27,500 bases of DNA from Neocallimastix lanati (nom. inval.) (GCA_016946835.1 JACVTC010000005.1:332501-360000), one strand, 5' to 3'. Positions 1 through 10,261 are shown, numbered from the stretch's first letter. Translations and numbers: made by a program. Notes: generated by a model not told the origin, from the sequence alone.

Positions 1-140
1 AAATATTATTATTATTTATAAATATTATTATTATTATTATAAATATTATTATTATTTTTATATATTATTATTCTTTAAGTATTTTTATTTTATGTCAATA
101 GATATATTTATATATATATATATATTTTTTTTTCCTATTT

Positions 141-262
141 TATAATCCAATGGAAATGGATGATGTTACACTTTTTTTTTTTTTCTTGGATCATCCTCGT
201 ACAAAATAATGTTAATTTATGATGGACTTGGTTCAAATTTTCTTTGCCGTCAAATGGCTAAA
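141..262. other. Short patch of ordinary complexity, possible gene relic
   Basis: Between T tracts the bases become mixed. From 185 the plus frame reads about 26 non-repetitive codons (LGSSSYKIMLIYDGL and on) before running into poly-T. A different frame from ATG 150 is open upstream, so joining the two would need a frameshift in the T run at 172-184. I do not recognise the peptide. It may be a decayed exon or chance. Confidence 0.2.
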
Positions 263-529
263 CTTTTTTTTTTTTTTTTTTTTTTTATTTTTCTTTATAT
301 ATATATATTCTATTTTTGTTTTTAATTTTTCATATTATAATGAAGGAGTTACTCATAATATTCTGAATAAATAATTGAAGGATGTGATAAATGATGATAT
401 TTCACAATCATTTTATTATTAATGTATTCATATATTTATTCATTATTTATCTTTTTATTTATTTATTTTTCATTTATTTATTCATTTATCTATCTATTTA
501 TAATTATTATTTTTCATTTATTTTTAAAC

Positions 530-563
<34 letters not shown>

Positions 564-1113
564 TATTTATTTTATTTATATTACTTTAATTCAATTTTTT
601 TTATTTTAATTTTAATTTATTTTAAAACTTTTTTTTTTTTAATGAAATGATATACAAATATGTCATTTTAATATATGATAAGTATATATTAGATTATATT
701 CTAAACTTTTTTTTTTTAATTTTTTTTTAAAAAAAGATATCCAAATTAATTAAAAAAAATTTTTTTTTTTAACTCCATATGGATAATATGAGTTTTATAA
801 TAAATTATTATTACTATTAGCATTTAAAAAAATTATGAATAAACATTATCAACTTATTATTAAAATATTGATTATTTATTGTAATACAATCACAATCACA
901 ATCACAATCACAATCATAATAATATTAATACTATTATGTTTTATTTCTATTTTATTATTATTATTATTATTATTAATTATTAATCATTATTAATTATGTT
1001 TATCATAGATGATTGATTAATTATGAGTTAAATTGTTTAAAAAAATTATTATTTTTAATCCTTATTTTATTTTAATAGTAATCATCATTTAATATTATTA
1101 TTTCTACTCTCAC

Positions 1114-1144
<31 letters not shown>

Positions 1145-1736
1145 ATTGCAATTACTTCTTTTTCAATAATCACTACTTATTATCATTGTAAAGTTGGTTT
1201 TTTTTTTTTTTTTTATAACTATGATTAACTATTGATTACCATTCTTATAATTATCTAAAAAGATTATTATTTTAAATTTAAATTTAAATAATTATTAATA
1301 CTATTTTATTATATTTTAATTAGGATGATTGTAACAAGAAATGATTAACTATTTAATGTTTCCTTTATATATATATATATATATAAATAAATAGAATCAG
1401 TTTGTCATGACTTTAACTAGATTATCACTATGAATCATTTTATCCTCATTTCTATTATGATAAAAATGATTCATTGTTTCATTTGATAATTTAATTTTTT
1501 TATTTTTTCTTTTATTTATTTTTTTTAATGAATTGTTGTTCAACCTAACATTAAATTTTTTTTTTTTTTTTTTTTTTTGATTAGATAGTTATTTCATAGT
1601 TATTTTTTGTAATCGTTATATATTTATAAAATACATTATTTATTTATGAATACATTATGTAGTATACATTAGGATACATTAAATCATTTAGTGAGAGGTA
1701 AACCATTTTAATAATAAAATAAATATTATTATAAGA

Positions 1737-1768
<32 letters not shown>

Positions 1769-2121
1769 TTATACTTTTTTTTTTTTGTATTTTTTTTTTT
1801 TAAAGTTTTTTTTTAATTATTATTATTATTAACTATTATTAATAATTTTTTTACTTTTTTTTTTTTTTTTTTTTAAAAGTTTATCTGAAAAATATTCGTC
1901 ACAGAGGTACAAAGTAAAAAAAAAAAAAGGGTCGGTTGACTTTTTTTTTTTTTTAGTATTTTTTTTTTCTCCTTAATAAATAAATAATTATTTAAATAAA
2001 TAAATATATATATAGATAGATAGATAGATATTAATAATTATTGATTTAATATTAATAATAATAAAAAAAAAAAATTTGTTTTTCTCTCTAAATAAATGGT
2101 TAAAATATCTTAAAATACAGA

Positions 2122-2153
<32 letters not shown>

Positions 2154-2501
2154 AGGTTTACGAAAGATTTATTAATTATTATTATTATTATTATTATTAC
2201 TATTTATTTATTTATTTATTTATTTTTTTATGTTTCACTTTTTTTTTTTTTTTTTTTTTTTTTTGTATTCTCTTTCTTTCTTCTCTCTTTTTATTTTGTT
2301 TTATTATTGTTCAACAAACAAACAAACAAACAAACAATAAATAAATAAATAAATAAATAAAAAATAAATGATAAATGATACATTTAAAATAATAATAATA
2401 ATAATAAAAAATTAAAAAAAAAAAATTAAAAAAAAATAAAAAATGTTAAATGATACATTAAAAAAAAAAAAAAAAAAAAAAAGTATAAATTTTAAAAAAA
2501 A
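263..2501. other. Gene-free low-complexity DNA with small microsatellites
   Basis: Mainly poly-T tracts, ATT/TTA runs and TTTA repeats. Distinct items are five perfect CAATCA units at 887-916, four GATA units at 2015-2030, CAAA repeats near 2313-2336 and a mixed-base patch near 1891-1945. Open frames here are T-tract (Phe/Leu) artefacts. Confidence 0.6.
887..916 (+). repeat. (CAATCA)5 hexanucleotide repeat
   Basis: Five perfect CAATCA units, unusual here because they carry regularly spaced C bases on one strand. Confidence 0.9.
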
Positions 2502-2890
2502 ACGGAATGTTTTATTATCCATAAATGGAGGTGCCCACCCCACGAAAGGTAGGGAGGAGTAGAGTAGGAAAAGGGGAAAAATTTTTTTATTAACGGATAA
2601 AAAATATATATATATATATATATATTTTATTTTATTATATTTTATTATATAATATTTTATTTTATAATAATTTTATTATATAATATTTTATTTTATAATA
2701 ATTTTATATTATATATAATATTTTATAATATTTTATTTTTTATTTTATTATGTTTTATTCCGTTTCATTACGATTGATAAAATATACACAAACAAATCAA
2801 CAAACAAATAAAAAGGTTACCTCATAATAATAATAATAATAATAAAAATAGTAAAATACAATTTAGACGGAGTGGACGGAATGTTTTATT
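2502..2890. repeat. Segment bounded by a 15-bp direct repeat and rich in ACGGAAT-like motifs
   Basis: ACGGAATGTTTTATT occurs at 2502-2516 and 2876-2890. Related motifs occur at 2593-2599, 2757-2763 (inverted) and 2867-2873. Next to the left copy lies a G-rich patch (about 2525-2576), and the rest is AT-rich. The repeats contain C and G, so chance is less likely than for pure AT matches. It could be an old insertion with a target duplication, or a local duplication. Confidence 0.4.
2640..2701. repeat. Two perfect copies of a 31-bp AT tandem repeat
   Basis: The copies are 2640-2670 and 2671-2701 with no difference. A degraded continuation follows to about 2735. Confidence 0.85.
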
Positions 2891-4955
2891 TTGTTTATCT
2901 TTAATTTTATTTTATTTTTTTTTTTTTTTTGTGTTACCTTTAAGATCAAAAAATAAAAAAAATAAAAAAGTAAATAATAAAAAAAAAAAAAAAAAATTAT
3001 AATAATTATTTATTATTATAACTAAATATTATTAGTAGTTAAAATAGATTTCTATGAATCTTTCAATTTTTATTTTTTTTTTATGGTTTTATATATGAAT
3101 GAATTAGGTTTCCATCTCTGCTTTAAAACTTTTTTTATTTTTTTCTTTCTTTCTTCTTTATTTTTTTTTTTTTTAAAAAAGTTTCATATATTAAATTCTT
3201 TTTTTTTTTTTTTTTTTTTTTTCCATTATTAATTTAAATTAATATAAATTGATTTTTATCGATTATTAGAATGCCATTTATTATTATTATTATGAATCTC
3301 TATCTCTATTTTAAATAATCAATATTCCAATGATTTAATGATTAGAGTTTTAATAAAAAAATTTTTACAAATCTATATATATAAAAGATTCATGATTAAA
3401 AAAATGTATTTCTTGGTGACACCAATCCCAACCAGCCCAACTTTTATAGTTTTTTTTTTTTTTTTTTTTTCTCTAAATTTTTATTTTTCTAATTTTTTTT
3501 TTACAATTTTTTTTTACAATTTTTTTTTTTTAAAACTGGAGTAGTACCATTTTTTTTTTTAAGAAAAAAAATTTTTTTTCATTTTATTCTATTCTATTCA
3601 TTACAAAAAAATAATGACCAATTCAACCCTTTAATTCTATTTTATTTTATTTTGTTTATTATTAATTATTAATTCATTATTTTTAATTAATAATTATTAT
3701 ATTATTTCATTATTTATTTTATTTATTTTTATCCTTAAAACCAGAAAAAAAAAAAGAAACTTTAATAATTATAGATGAAGGATCATTTTTAAATAAATAA
3801 ATAGAAATAACAAAAAAAAAACATTTTTTTTAATATAAATAATTATAAATATATTGATTAAAAACTATATATATATATTTATATATATATATATTTTTTT
3901 AATGGACATCCCTAAATAAAATATTTTTATGTAAATATATAAATATATATATTTTTTTAAAAAAAAAGATATACATTAAAACTATTCTTTATTTTATTTT
4001 ATTTTTATTTTTATAATCATTGTTACCTATCTTTTATTAAAATAACACAAAATTAATATGAGACAAAAACAAAAAAAAAAAAAAATAATAAAAAATAAAA
4101 AATAATAATTTAAAAAACAAAAAAAAAAAAAAATAAAAATTAGAAACAAAATTTTATGAAATATTATTTATTTATTTATTATTCATAATTTCAGTATTTC
4201 ATTTCATTTCTTTTCTTTTCTTTTTTATTTTTATTTTTTTCATTGTTTTCACCCTCTTCCTTAAAATTATTATTACTTTTATAAACAATTAAAAAAAAAA
4301 AAATTTTTTTTATTTATCATCCTTTTATTTTTTTTTTTTTTTTTTTTTGGCTATTTTTTTTTTTTTATTTATTTATTTAAATTTTTTTAATTTTTTAATT
4401 TTTTTAATAAAAAAAAATTTTTTTTAATTGAATTTTAGTGTAATCGTCAATTCAATAGAATATTATATTATTCTAATTTATTAATGTATATTACAATATA
4501 TTATAGATAGAATATTCTATATATTTCATTACTAGGTATTATATATGAATATACTATTCAATTTATTAAACAATAGAATAGAATATAAATTTAATATAAA
4601 CTAATATATAATATAATATAATAATTTAAAATAAGTTAAAACTGTTTCCAATTCGATCCATCCTTTTTTTCTTTCTATAAAAAAATTTATTTATTTATTT
4701 ATTTATTTATTTATGTCATAAAATAAATTAAAAAATAAATTAAAAAAAAAAACATGTATTACTTTATAAATTAAATTAAAAAAAAGGTTAAAATTTAATA
4801 AAAAAAAAGTTTTTTTTTTATTTATTTTTTAATTTAATTTAAAATCTTTTAATTTTTAATCTATAAATTAAAATTTTCTTATTTAATTTTTCTTAATTAT
4901 TTTTCGATTTATTATTCAATGATTCAATTATTCTTATTTTTATTGTTTATTAATC

Positions 4956-4987
<32 letters not shown>

Positions 4988-5946
4988 ATGACATATTTTA
5001 AAATAATAGTTTAAATTAATATTAATTAAAAATAATAATAATTTTATTGGATAATAAAATAACAATAGAAAAATTAAAAAAAAAAAAAAAAAAAAGTCAA
5101 AGAAAATAAAAAAAAAAAAAAAATGGAAATTTTTAGTAATAAAATAAAAAAAAAAACAATGGAAAAAAAAAAGATACAAATAAAACAATAAAATATTATC
5201 ATAATAATAATAATAATAGTATTATTCATTTCCTTTTCTCTTATTTTTAATATAATTTCCATTTAAATAAATAAATATATATTTTTTTCTTTTTTCTTTT
5301 TAATATTATTTATTATTTATTTATAATTATTTATTATTTATTTATTATTTTTTTATGATTATTTAATTATTCAATTATATATAATTATAATTAAATCATT
5401 CTTTTTTTTTTTTTTTTTATTTATTTATTTAAAAAAGGAAATTGGATGTTTCAATTTAATTTTAAAAAAAAAAAAATTTTTATTTTTTATTCTTTTTTTA
5501 TAGGTTGAAGAGAAGAGAAAAAAAAAAAAAAATAAAAATAAAATTAAACATGTTGATAGTTTTACGGCTAATTTTTTTTTTTTTTTTTTAATTTTTTCCT
5601 TTTTTTTTCCTTTTTTTTCTTTTTTTTAACTATATATAGTCATTTAATATATTTAAGGTGGATATTAAAAAAAAAATTTTTTTTTTTTTAAAATTTTTAT
5701 TTTTTTTTTTTAACTCTATTTAGAAAAAACTGATTAGAATAGAATAAAATAAAATAAAATAAAATAAATTGATTTAAACCTATTTTTATTATTTATTTTA
5801 TTTTATTATTATTATTATTATTATTATTTTATATCCATATATTCATATATATTTTATTTTGTATTAATGATGAATCATACCTTTTTTTTTTTTTGTTAGT
5901 ATGGAAAGGATAGAATTTAAAAAAAAGGGGGAGATTAAATATATAT
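2891..5946. other. Gene-free AT-rich DNA
   Basis: Poly-T and poly-A tracts, TTTA and AATA repeats and T-then-A palindromes. Small mixed-base patches occur near 3405-3440 and 3536-3550. The latter contains GTAGTACCAT, whose reverse complement occurs at 11481-11490. No gene, RNA gene or other bounded element is supported. Confidence 0.6.
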
Positions 5947-6064
5947 ATCTATATATATCTACAAATATATATCTATATATCTACTTATCTATATCTATAT
6001 ATCTATATATATCTACAAATATATATCTATATATCTACTTATCTATATCTATATATCTATATAT
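5947..6064. repeat. 54-bp tandem repeat, two perfect copies plus a partial third
   Basis: The copies are 5947-6000 and 6001-6054, with about 10 bases of a third. The unit is built of TATATC and CTA words. Because 54 is divisible by three, it creates an artefactual 18-residue peptide repeat in an ORF at 5901-6128. Confidence 0.9.
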
Positions 6065-6074
6065 TTCTTTAAAA

Positions 6075-6098
6075 CAACAACAACAACAACAACAACAA
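6075..6098 (+). repeat. (CAA)8 microsatellite
   Basis: Eight perfect CAA units follow the 54-bp repeat. They read as a Gln run in the artefactual ORF around them, but no gene-like sequence surrounds them. Confidence 0.85.
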
Positions 6099-7038
6099 AA
6101 AAAATTTATTATCTACTTTTTTAGGTAGAGATCATTTTAAATTTAAAACATTTTTTTTTGCTTTGTTTTGTTTTATCCATTAATTCTAATGATACAAAAA
6201 AAATTAATTATAAAATAAAAAAAAAGTTTTAAAAAAATTTTTTTTTTTACTTCATATATGTATTATCTATATCTCTATTATCTCTATCTATTATCTATCT
6301 CTCTCTCTCTATATATATATTTTTTTTTAATTTTTAAATTTTCAGCCCTTTCTTTTTTTTTTTTTTTTTTGTGTTTGATTTGTTATAACAATAGATCATG
6401 TTTTTTTTTTCTATTTCTGTTCATTTTATTATTATTATCATTATTATTATTTTTTATTGTTTCCTAAAACAATAAATAAATAAGCCAAAAAAAAAAAAAA
6501 ATAGTACAACCACAGAGGCATATAAAAGAATGAAAAAAAAAAAAAAAATTTTTTATAAATTCAATAATTTATTAAATTTTAATGAAAATATGAAAATAAA
6601 AAATTGAAATAAAATAAAAAATTGAAATAAAATAAAATAATATAAAATAAAGTTTTGCTTTTTTTTTTTTTTTTTTGTATCACCTAAAAGATGATATTTT
6701 TAATTTATGTTGAAGTAAAAAAAAATAAAATACAAATAAATAAAAATACAAATAAAAATACAAATAAATAAATAAAAAAATAAATAAAAATAAAAATTTA
6801 AATATAATATATATAATATATATAGTATATATTATATAGTATAAAATAAAATTAAATCGTAATGAATAATTAAATAAATGATTAAATAAATAACTATAAA
6901 TAAATAAAATATAAATAGATAAAATAAATAAATTACATGAGGAATTTAACCGGACTTTTTTTTTTTTATTTTAATATAATGGAAAGAATAATAAATGAAT
7001 AAATGAATAATAATAATAATTAATAACAAAAAAAAAAT
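6099..7038. other. Gene-free AT-rich DNA
   Basis: T and A tracts, CTAT/ATCT words near 6260-6320, and AAATA and AATAAA repeats from about 6720. The mixed patch near 6503-6530 contains CACAGAGG, also seen near 1900, but the match is too short to interpret. Confidence 0.55.
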
Positions 7039-7235
7039 AAATAATAAATAATAAATAATAAATAATAAATAATAAATAATAAATAATAAATAATAAATAA
7101 TAAATAATAAATAATAAATAATAAATAATAAATAATAAATAATAAATAATAAATAATAAATAATAAATAATAAATAATAAATAATAAATAATAAATAATA
7201 AATAATAAATAATAAATAATAAATAATAAATAATA

Positions 7236-7241
<6 letters not shown>
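7039..7241. repeat. (AAATAAT)29 perfect heptamer array
   Basis: About 29 uninterrupted 7-bp units. Read on the minus strand (ATTATTT) the unit has no stop codon in any frame and gives the peptide repeat IIYYLLF, which explains the long minus-strand ORFs over it. On the plus strand every frame meets TAA. Confidence 0.95.

Positions 7242-7271
<30 letters not shown>
7242..7271. repeat. (AAT)10 run ending the heptamer array
   Basis: The 7-bp period collapses into a 3-bp period without a break, as expected if the heptamer arose from AAT slippage with an added A. Confidence 0.85.
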
Positions 7272-7272
<1 letters not shown>

Positions 7273-7620
7273 GTAAACAATAAATAATAAATAATAAAAA
7301 ATAAATAATAGATAATAAATAATAAATAATAAAATAATGAAATAAATAATAAATAATGAAATAATAAATAATAAATAATAAATAATAAATAATAAATAAT
7401 AAATAAATAAATAATAAATAATAAATAATAAATAATTGAATAATAAATAATAAATAATAAATAATAAATAATAAATAATAAATAATAAATAATAAAATAA
7501 TGAAATAAATAATAAATAATGAAATAATGAAATAAATAATAAATAATAAATAATGAAATAAATATAAATAAATAAATAATAAAATAATGAAATAATGAAA
7601 TAATGAAATTATAATCCTCA
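7272..7620. repeat. Degenerate heptamer and AATGAAAT repeats
   Basis: Irregular mix of AAATAAT units with ATGAAAT and ATTGAAT variants. It is the decayed continuation of the perfect array and carries no coding signal. Confidence 0.75.
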
Positions 7621-8236
7621 ATTTAATGAAAATAAATTATTATTATTATTTTTTTTTCTTTTTTTTTTTTTTTTTTTTTGGTTTTGTTTTATTTATTTTT
7701 GTTTTTTAATTGGTGAGTATTTGTTTGATTCTAGTTTTAACTTTTCATTTTTATTTGTTTAATGAATTTTATTATTTTTATCATTTTTTTATTTTTATTA
7801 TTATTTTTATCATTTTTATTATTTTTCATTATTTTATTAATAAAAATAATAATAATAATAATTAAAGTTTAAATGATGGATAATTGAAAATTTCTTACAT
7901 AAAATTTCCTTTTTTTTTTTTATTTTTATTTTTATTTTTTTTTTTATTTTAATATTTTATTTCTTTTATTATTTTTTAATTATGATATTTTTTATATTCT
8001 TATTATTTATATGATTTCTCATTTCTTTTATTTCTATAACAAAGAAAAAAATAAAAAAGTTGACCAAAAAAAATGGAAAATTAAAAAAAGAAAAAAAAAA
8101 TGGAAAACTAATACAAAAAATAATAATAATAAATAATAAATAATAAATAATAATAATAATTAATAATAATTAAAACTAATACAAAAATAATAATAATAAA
8201 TAATAAATAATAAATAATAATTAAAACTAATACAAA

Positions 8237-8272
<36 letters not shown>

Positions 8273-8904
8273 CATTTAATTAAAATAAAAAATAAAAAAA
8301 AAAACATAATTAAATAATAATAATGATATTATTATTCTTATGATAATAAAAAATATAAAAAAATAAACAAATAAAGATAATTTTTTTTTTTTTATGGATC
8401 ATATGAATTCTATTTTAATTTAATAATTATTATTCAATTATTCAATTATTTATTTATTTATCTATTTATTTAATTATTTATTATTAATAATATTAATAAA
8501 TATACTTTTTATTTATTTATTATTCAGTTATTCAAATATTTAATTATTCAGTTATTCAGTTATTAATGTTTGTTTCATCCATTGTTCAAAGTATTAATGA
8601 AAGAAAAAAGGAAAATGATACCAATAAAAAAATAAAAAAATTATTATTATTAATATAAAATTATTTTTCTAATTTTTTAATTTTTTAATTTTATTTTATT
8701 TTTAATTTTATTTTATTCTTAATTTTATTTTATTTTTATATTATCATTAGGAAATATTTTGTTTAGAATATCAAATATATTAATTATTAATGATATTTTT
8801 GTTCTTAATATTAATAATAATAATAATATTAAGAATAATAATATTATTATTTATTATTTGTTATTCAATTATTCAATTATTTATTATTTATTATTTATTA
8901 TTTA
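7621..8904. other. Gene-free AT-rich DNA
   Basis: TTTTTATT runs, then a loose duplication around 8105-8275 in which an AACTAATACAAAAA word precedes AAT/AAATAAT runs three times. Further on are TTCAATTATT words. Nothing else is recognisable. Confidence 0.6.
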
Positions 8905-9050
8905 TTACACATAATTATTTGTTATTTATTATTTATTATTTATTATTACACATAATTATTTGTTATTTATTATTTATTATTTATTATTACACATAATTAT
9001 TTGTTATTTATTATTTATTATTTATTATTACACATAATTATTTGTTATTA
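8905..9050. repeat. 41-bp tandem repeat, about 3.5 perfect copies
   Basis: Units start at 8905, 8946, 8987 and 9028 (partial). Each begins TTACACATAATTATTTG and ends in TTATTTA heptamers. The first three appear identical, so the array expanded recently. Confidence 0.93.
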
Positions 9051-9809
9051 TTATAAATTAAAATTAGAATTCTTTTTTTTTTAAAAAAAAAGTTCATTAT
9101 AATGTAATATTACTATTATCAACGCTATATAGAGAATTAAATTTTCTATATTATTATTATTATACTATTATTATTTTATTTTATTATTCATTCATTACTA
9201 TTATGTATTAAATTAGGATTCCTTTATTTTTCTTTCTTTCTTAAAATTCACTAAAACAAAAGAATGAATATAATACTTTTTTTTTTTTTTTTTTTCTCAA
9301 TTCTTAAAAAAATATATATATTTTTTAATTTTTCTATTAAATGAATCATCCTTATTCGTAACTAAGGATTTCATCTATTATCAATACTATAATATAATAT
9401 AATATAATATAATAATTATTGCTAATAATGATAATGATAATAATTATACTTAAGTAATCATAAAAACAGTAACCTTGAATAAATGGATGGGTTTCATTCC
9501 AAATTATTTACTAATTATTGTATACATCATCATCATCCATGGATTATAAATTTTTTTTTTTTTTTTTAAAAAATAAATGATATTGCATATATTATTTATA
9601 TTATATATTATATATTATTATTAAAGACTATATATTACTATATATTTTTTATATTATTATATATTATTAAAATTTATTAAAAATTATTATAAATTATTAT
9701 ATATTATATGTATCATCATTTTAATTCATCAATCAATACTAATATTTAAATTTAAATTAAAAATTAAAATTTATTTCTCAAAAATTTTTAATTTATTTCT
9801 TTTTTTTTT
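9051..9809. other. Gene-free AT-rich flank of the SINE-like island
   Basis: T tracts, ATT and TATAATA repeats, and a mixed patch at about 9465-9545 without a convincing ORF. It ends in the T tract that forms the left edge of the insertion site. Confidence 0.55.
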
Positions 9810-9823
9810 TATTAATTTTTTAA
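9810..9823. repeat. Left copy of the 14-bp putative target-site duplication
   Basis: TATTAATTTTTTAA occurs here and again at 10248-10261, exactly where the GC-rich island begins and ends. All-AT direct repeats arise easily in this DNA, so the weight comes from the position at both island edges, not from the sequence alone. Confidence 0.6.
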
Positions 9824-9837
9824 AACATAGACTTGCA

Positions 9838-9862
9838 CATATGGGTACCCATCTCCCATATG
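9838..9862. other. Perfect 8-bp inverted repeat at the 3' (minus-strand) end of the island
   Basis: CATATGGG at 9838-9845 and CCCATATG at 9855-9862 pair across a 9-nt loop. The inner GGGTACCC is itself palindromic. A second hairpin follows five bases further on. Confidence 0.5.
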
Positions 9863-9867
9863 GCCAT

Positions 9868-9886
9868 ACAGTTATTAATTAACTGT
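9868..9886. other. Perfect 7-bp hairpin next to the preceding inverted repeat
   Basis: ACAGTTA at 9868-9874 and TAACTGT at 9880-9886 flank a 5-nt loop. With 9838-9862 it forms a tandem hairpin pair at the element's 3' end on the minus strand, a plausible recognition structure for reverse-transcriptase priming. That role is inference only. Confidence 0.45.
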
Positions 9887-10073
9887 AAGGTGATGAGTTA
9901 TTGGCATACTGTATCAGCTTCGCCGCTCTCAATCGTCGTTACACACTGCCCGGAGATGCATTCCTAACGTTCCTACATATATCTCTAATGACCACGAGCA
10001 TCAGAACGGAACCATTAACTCCTCCCTAGTGGGTGTAATCATTGGCGATTGGAAATTTTACAATCATCAAGGT

Positions 10074-10096
10074 CTATGCTTCAATTCAAAGCGTAG
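10074..10096. other. Hairpin inside the SINE-like island
   Basis: CTATGCTT at 10074-10081 pairs with AAGCGTAG at 10089-10096 across a 7-nt loop. One of the eight pairs is U-G on the plus strand and A-C on the minus strand, so this stem mildly favours the opposite strand from the one at 10139-10166. Confidence 0.35.
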
Positions 10097-10138
10097 TATC
10101 AGGGTTGGGTGAAATAATCATCTGAGGGAAAGCCTTAT

Positions 10139-10166
10139 GGACATCACGTGTGGTCTCATGATATCC
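10139..10166 (-). other. Hairpin with two G-U pairs only on the minus-strand RNA
   Basis: The arms at 10139-10148 and 10157-10166 give a 10-bp stem with an 8-nt loop. On the minus-strand transcript two of the pairs are G-U; on the plus strand the same positions are C-A mismatches. An outer CCT/AGG extension (10133-10135 with 10168-10170) is possible. This favours the minus strand as the RNA strand. Confidence 0.45.
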
Positions 10167-10206
10167 CAGGATAGAAACCTCATCCGATTATTTGGTGCCA
10201 TGCCGA

Positions 10207-10217
10207 GGATTCGAACC
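10207..10217 (-). promoter_or_regulatory. Pol III B box within a tRNA-like T arm
   Basis: The minus strand reads GGTTCGAATCC, matching the B-box consensus GGTTCGANTCC perfectly. The surrounding bases form a T arm: CGGGG, loop TTCGAAT, CCTCG, with four Watson-Crick pairs and one G-T pair. It is followed by GCATGGC, then A and CCA, resembling an acceptor 3' strand with an encoded CCA. The matching 5' acceptor strand (GCCATGC) and an A box are not found upstream before the flanking repeat begins, so this is not a complete tRNA gene. Confidence 0.65.
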
Positions 10218-10247
10218 CCGCCCTCTACAGTGACCTGTATCGTCCTA

Positions 10248-10261
10248 TATTAATTTTTTAA
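10248..10261. repeat. Right copy of the 14-bp putative target-site duplication
   Basis: Identical to 9810-9823. On the minus strand it lies just upstream of the element's 5' end. Low-complexity T-rich DNA resumes immediately beyond it. Confidence 0.6.

Larger units (their letters stand above)
9824..10247 (-). mobile_element. SINE-like retroposon, about 424 bp, minus-strand orientation
   Basis: This is an isolated island of about 45% GC (hand count) in DNA that is otherwise near 10% GC. It is bounded on both sides by the same 14-bp sequence, as expected of a target-site duplication. On the minus strand a perfect Pol III B box lies about 30 nt from the 5' end, there is no TTTT inside the element, and the 3' end runs into TTTT at plus 9822-9825, which would terminate Pol III. 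The element-strand junction reads TT then AAAAAA, compatible with an L1-type endonuclease nick. It has several hairpins and no ORF of note. Weak points: I find no convincing A box, there is no long poly(A) tail, and only one copy is in view, so the tRNA-like head may be 5'-truncated. A structured non-mobile ncRNA gene or a miniature DNA transposon are the alternatives. Confidence 0.55.

Noticed and set aside
2525-2593. 22-codon GC-rich ORF starting MEVPTPRK
   Set aside because: Too short, and explained as well by the G-rich patch itself; no similar sequence recognised.
3338-3544. 68-codon ORF
   Set aside because: Mostly T-tract Phe codons. The middle (VTPIPTSPTF) comes from a short mixed-base patch and has no support as a gene.
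5901-6128. 75-codon ORF with an 18-residue repeat and a Gln run
   Set aside because: The repeat is the 54-bp tandem array and the Gln run is (CAA)8; only the first dozen codons are non-repetitive.
6971-7621. 216-codon minus-strand ORF
   Set aside because: It consists of the ATTATTT heptamer, which is stop-free in every frame. The peptide is an IIYYLLF repeat with no other content.
8905-9050. CRISPR-like array
   Set aside because: The units are contiguous tandem copies with no unique spacers, and the window is eukaryotic.
10190-10247. Complete tRNA gene on the minus strand
   Set aside because: Only the T arm and an acceptor-like 3' strand are present; no 5' acceptor strand, D arm or A box lies between the B box and the flanking repeat.
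9838-10247. 5S rRNA, RNase P RNA, U3 snoRNA or hammerhead ribozyme in the island
   Set aside because: I looked for their hallmark words. Only isolated partial matches occur (such as GTGATGA, GAGGGAAAG and CTGATGC), without the other required motifs in order.
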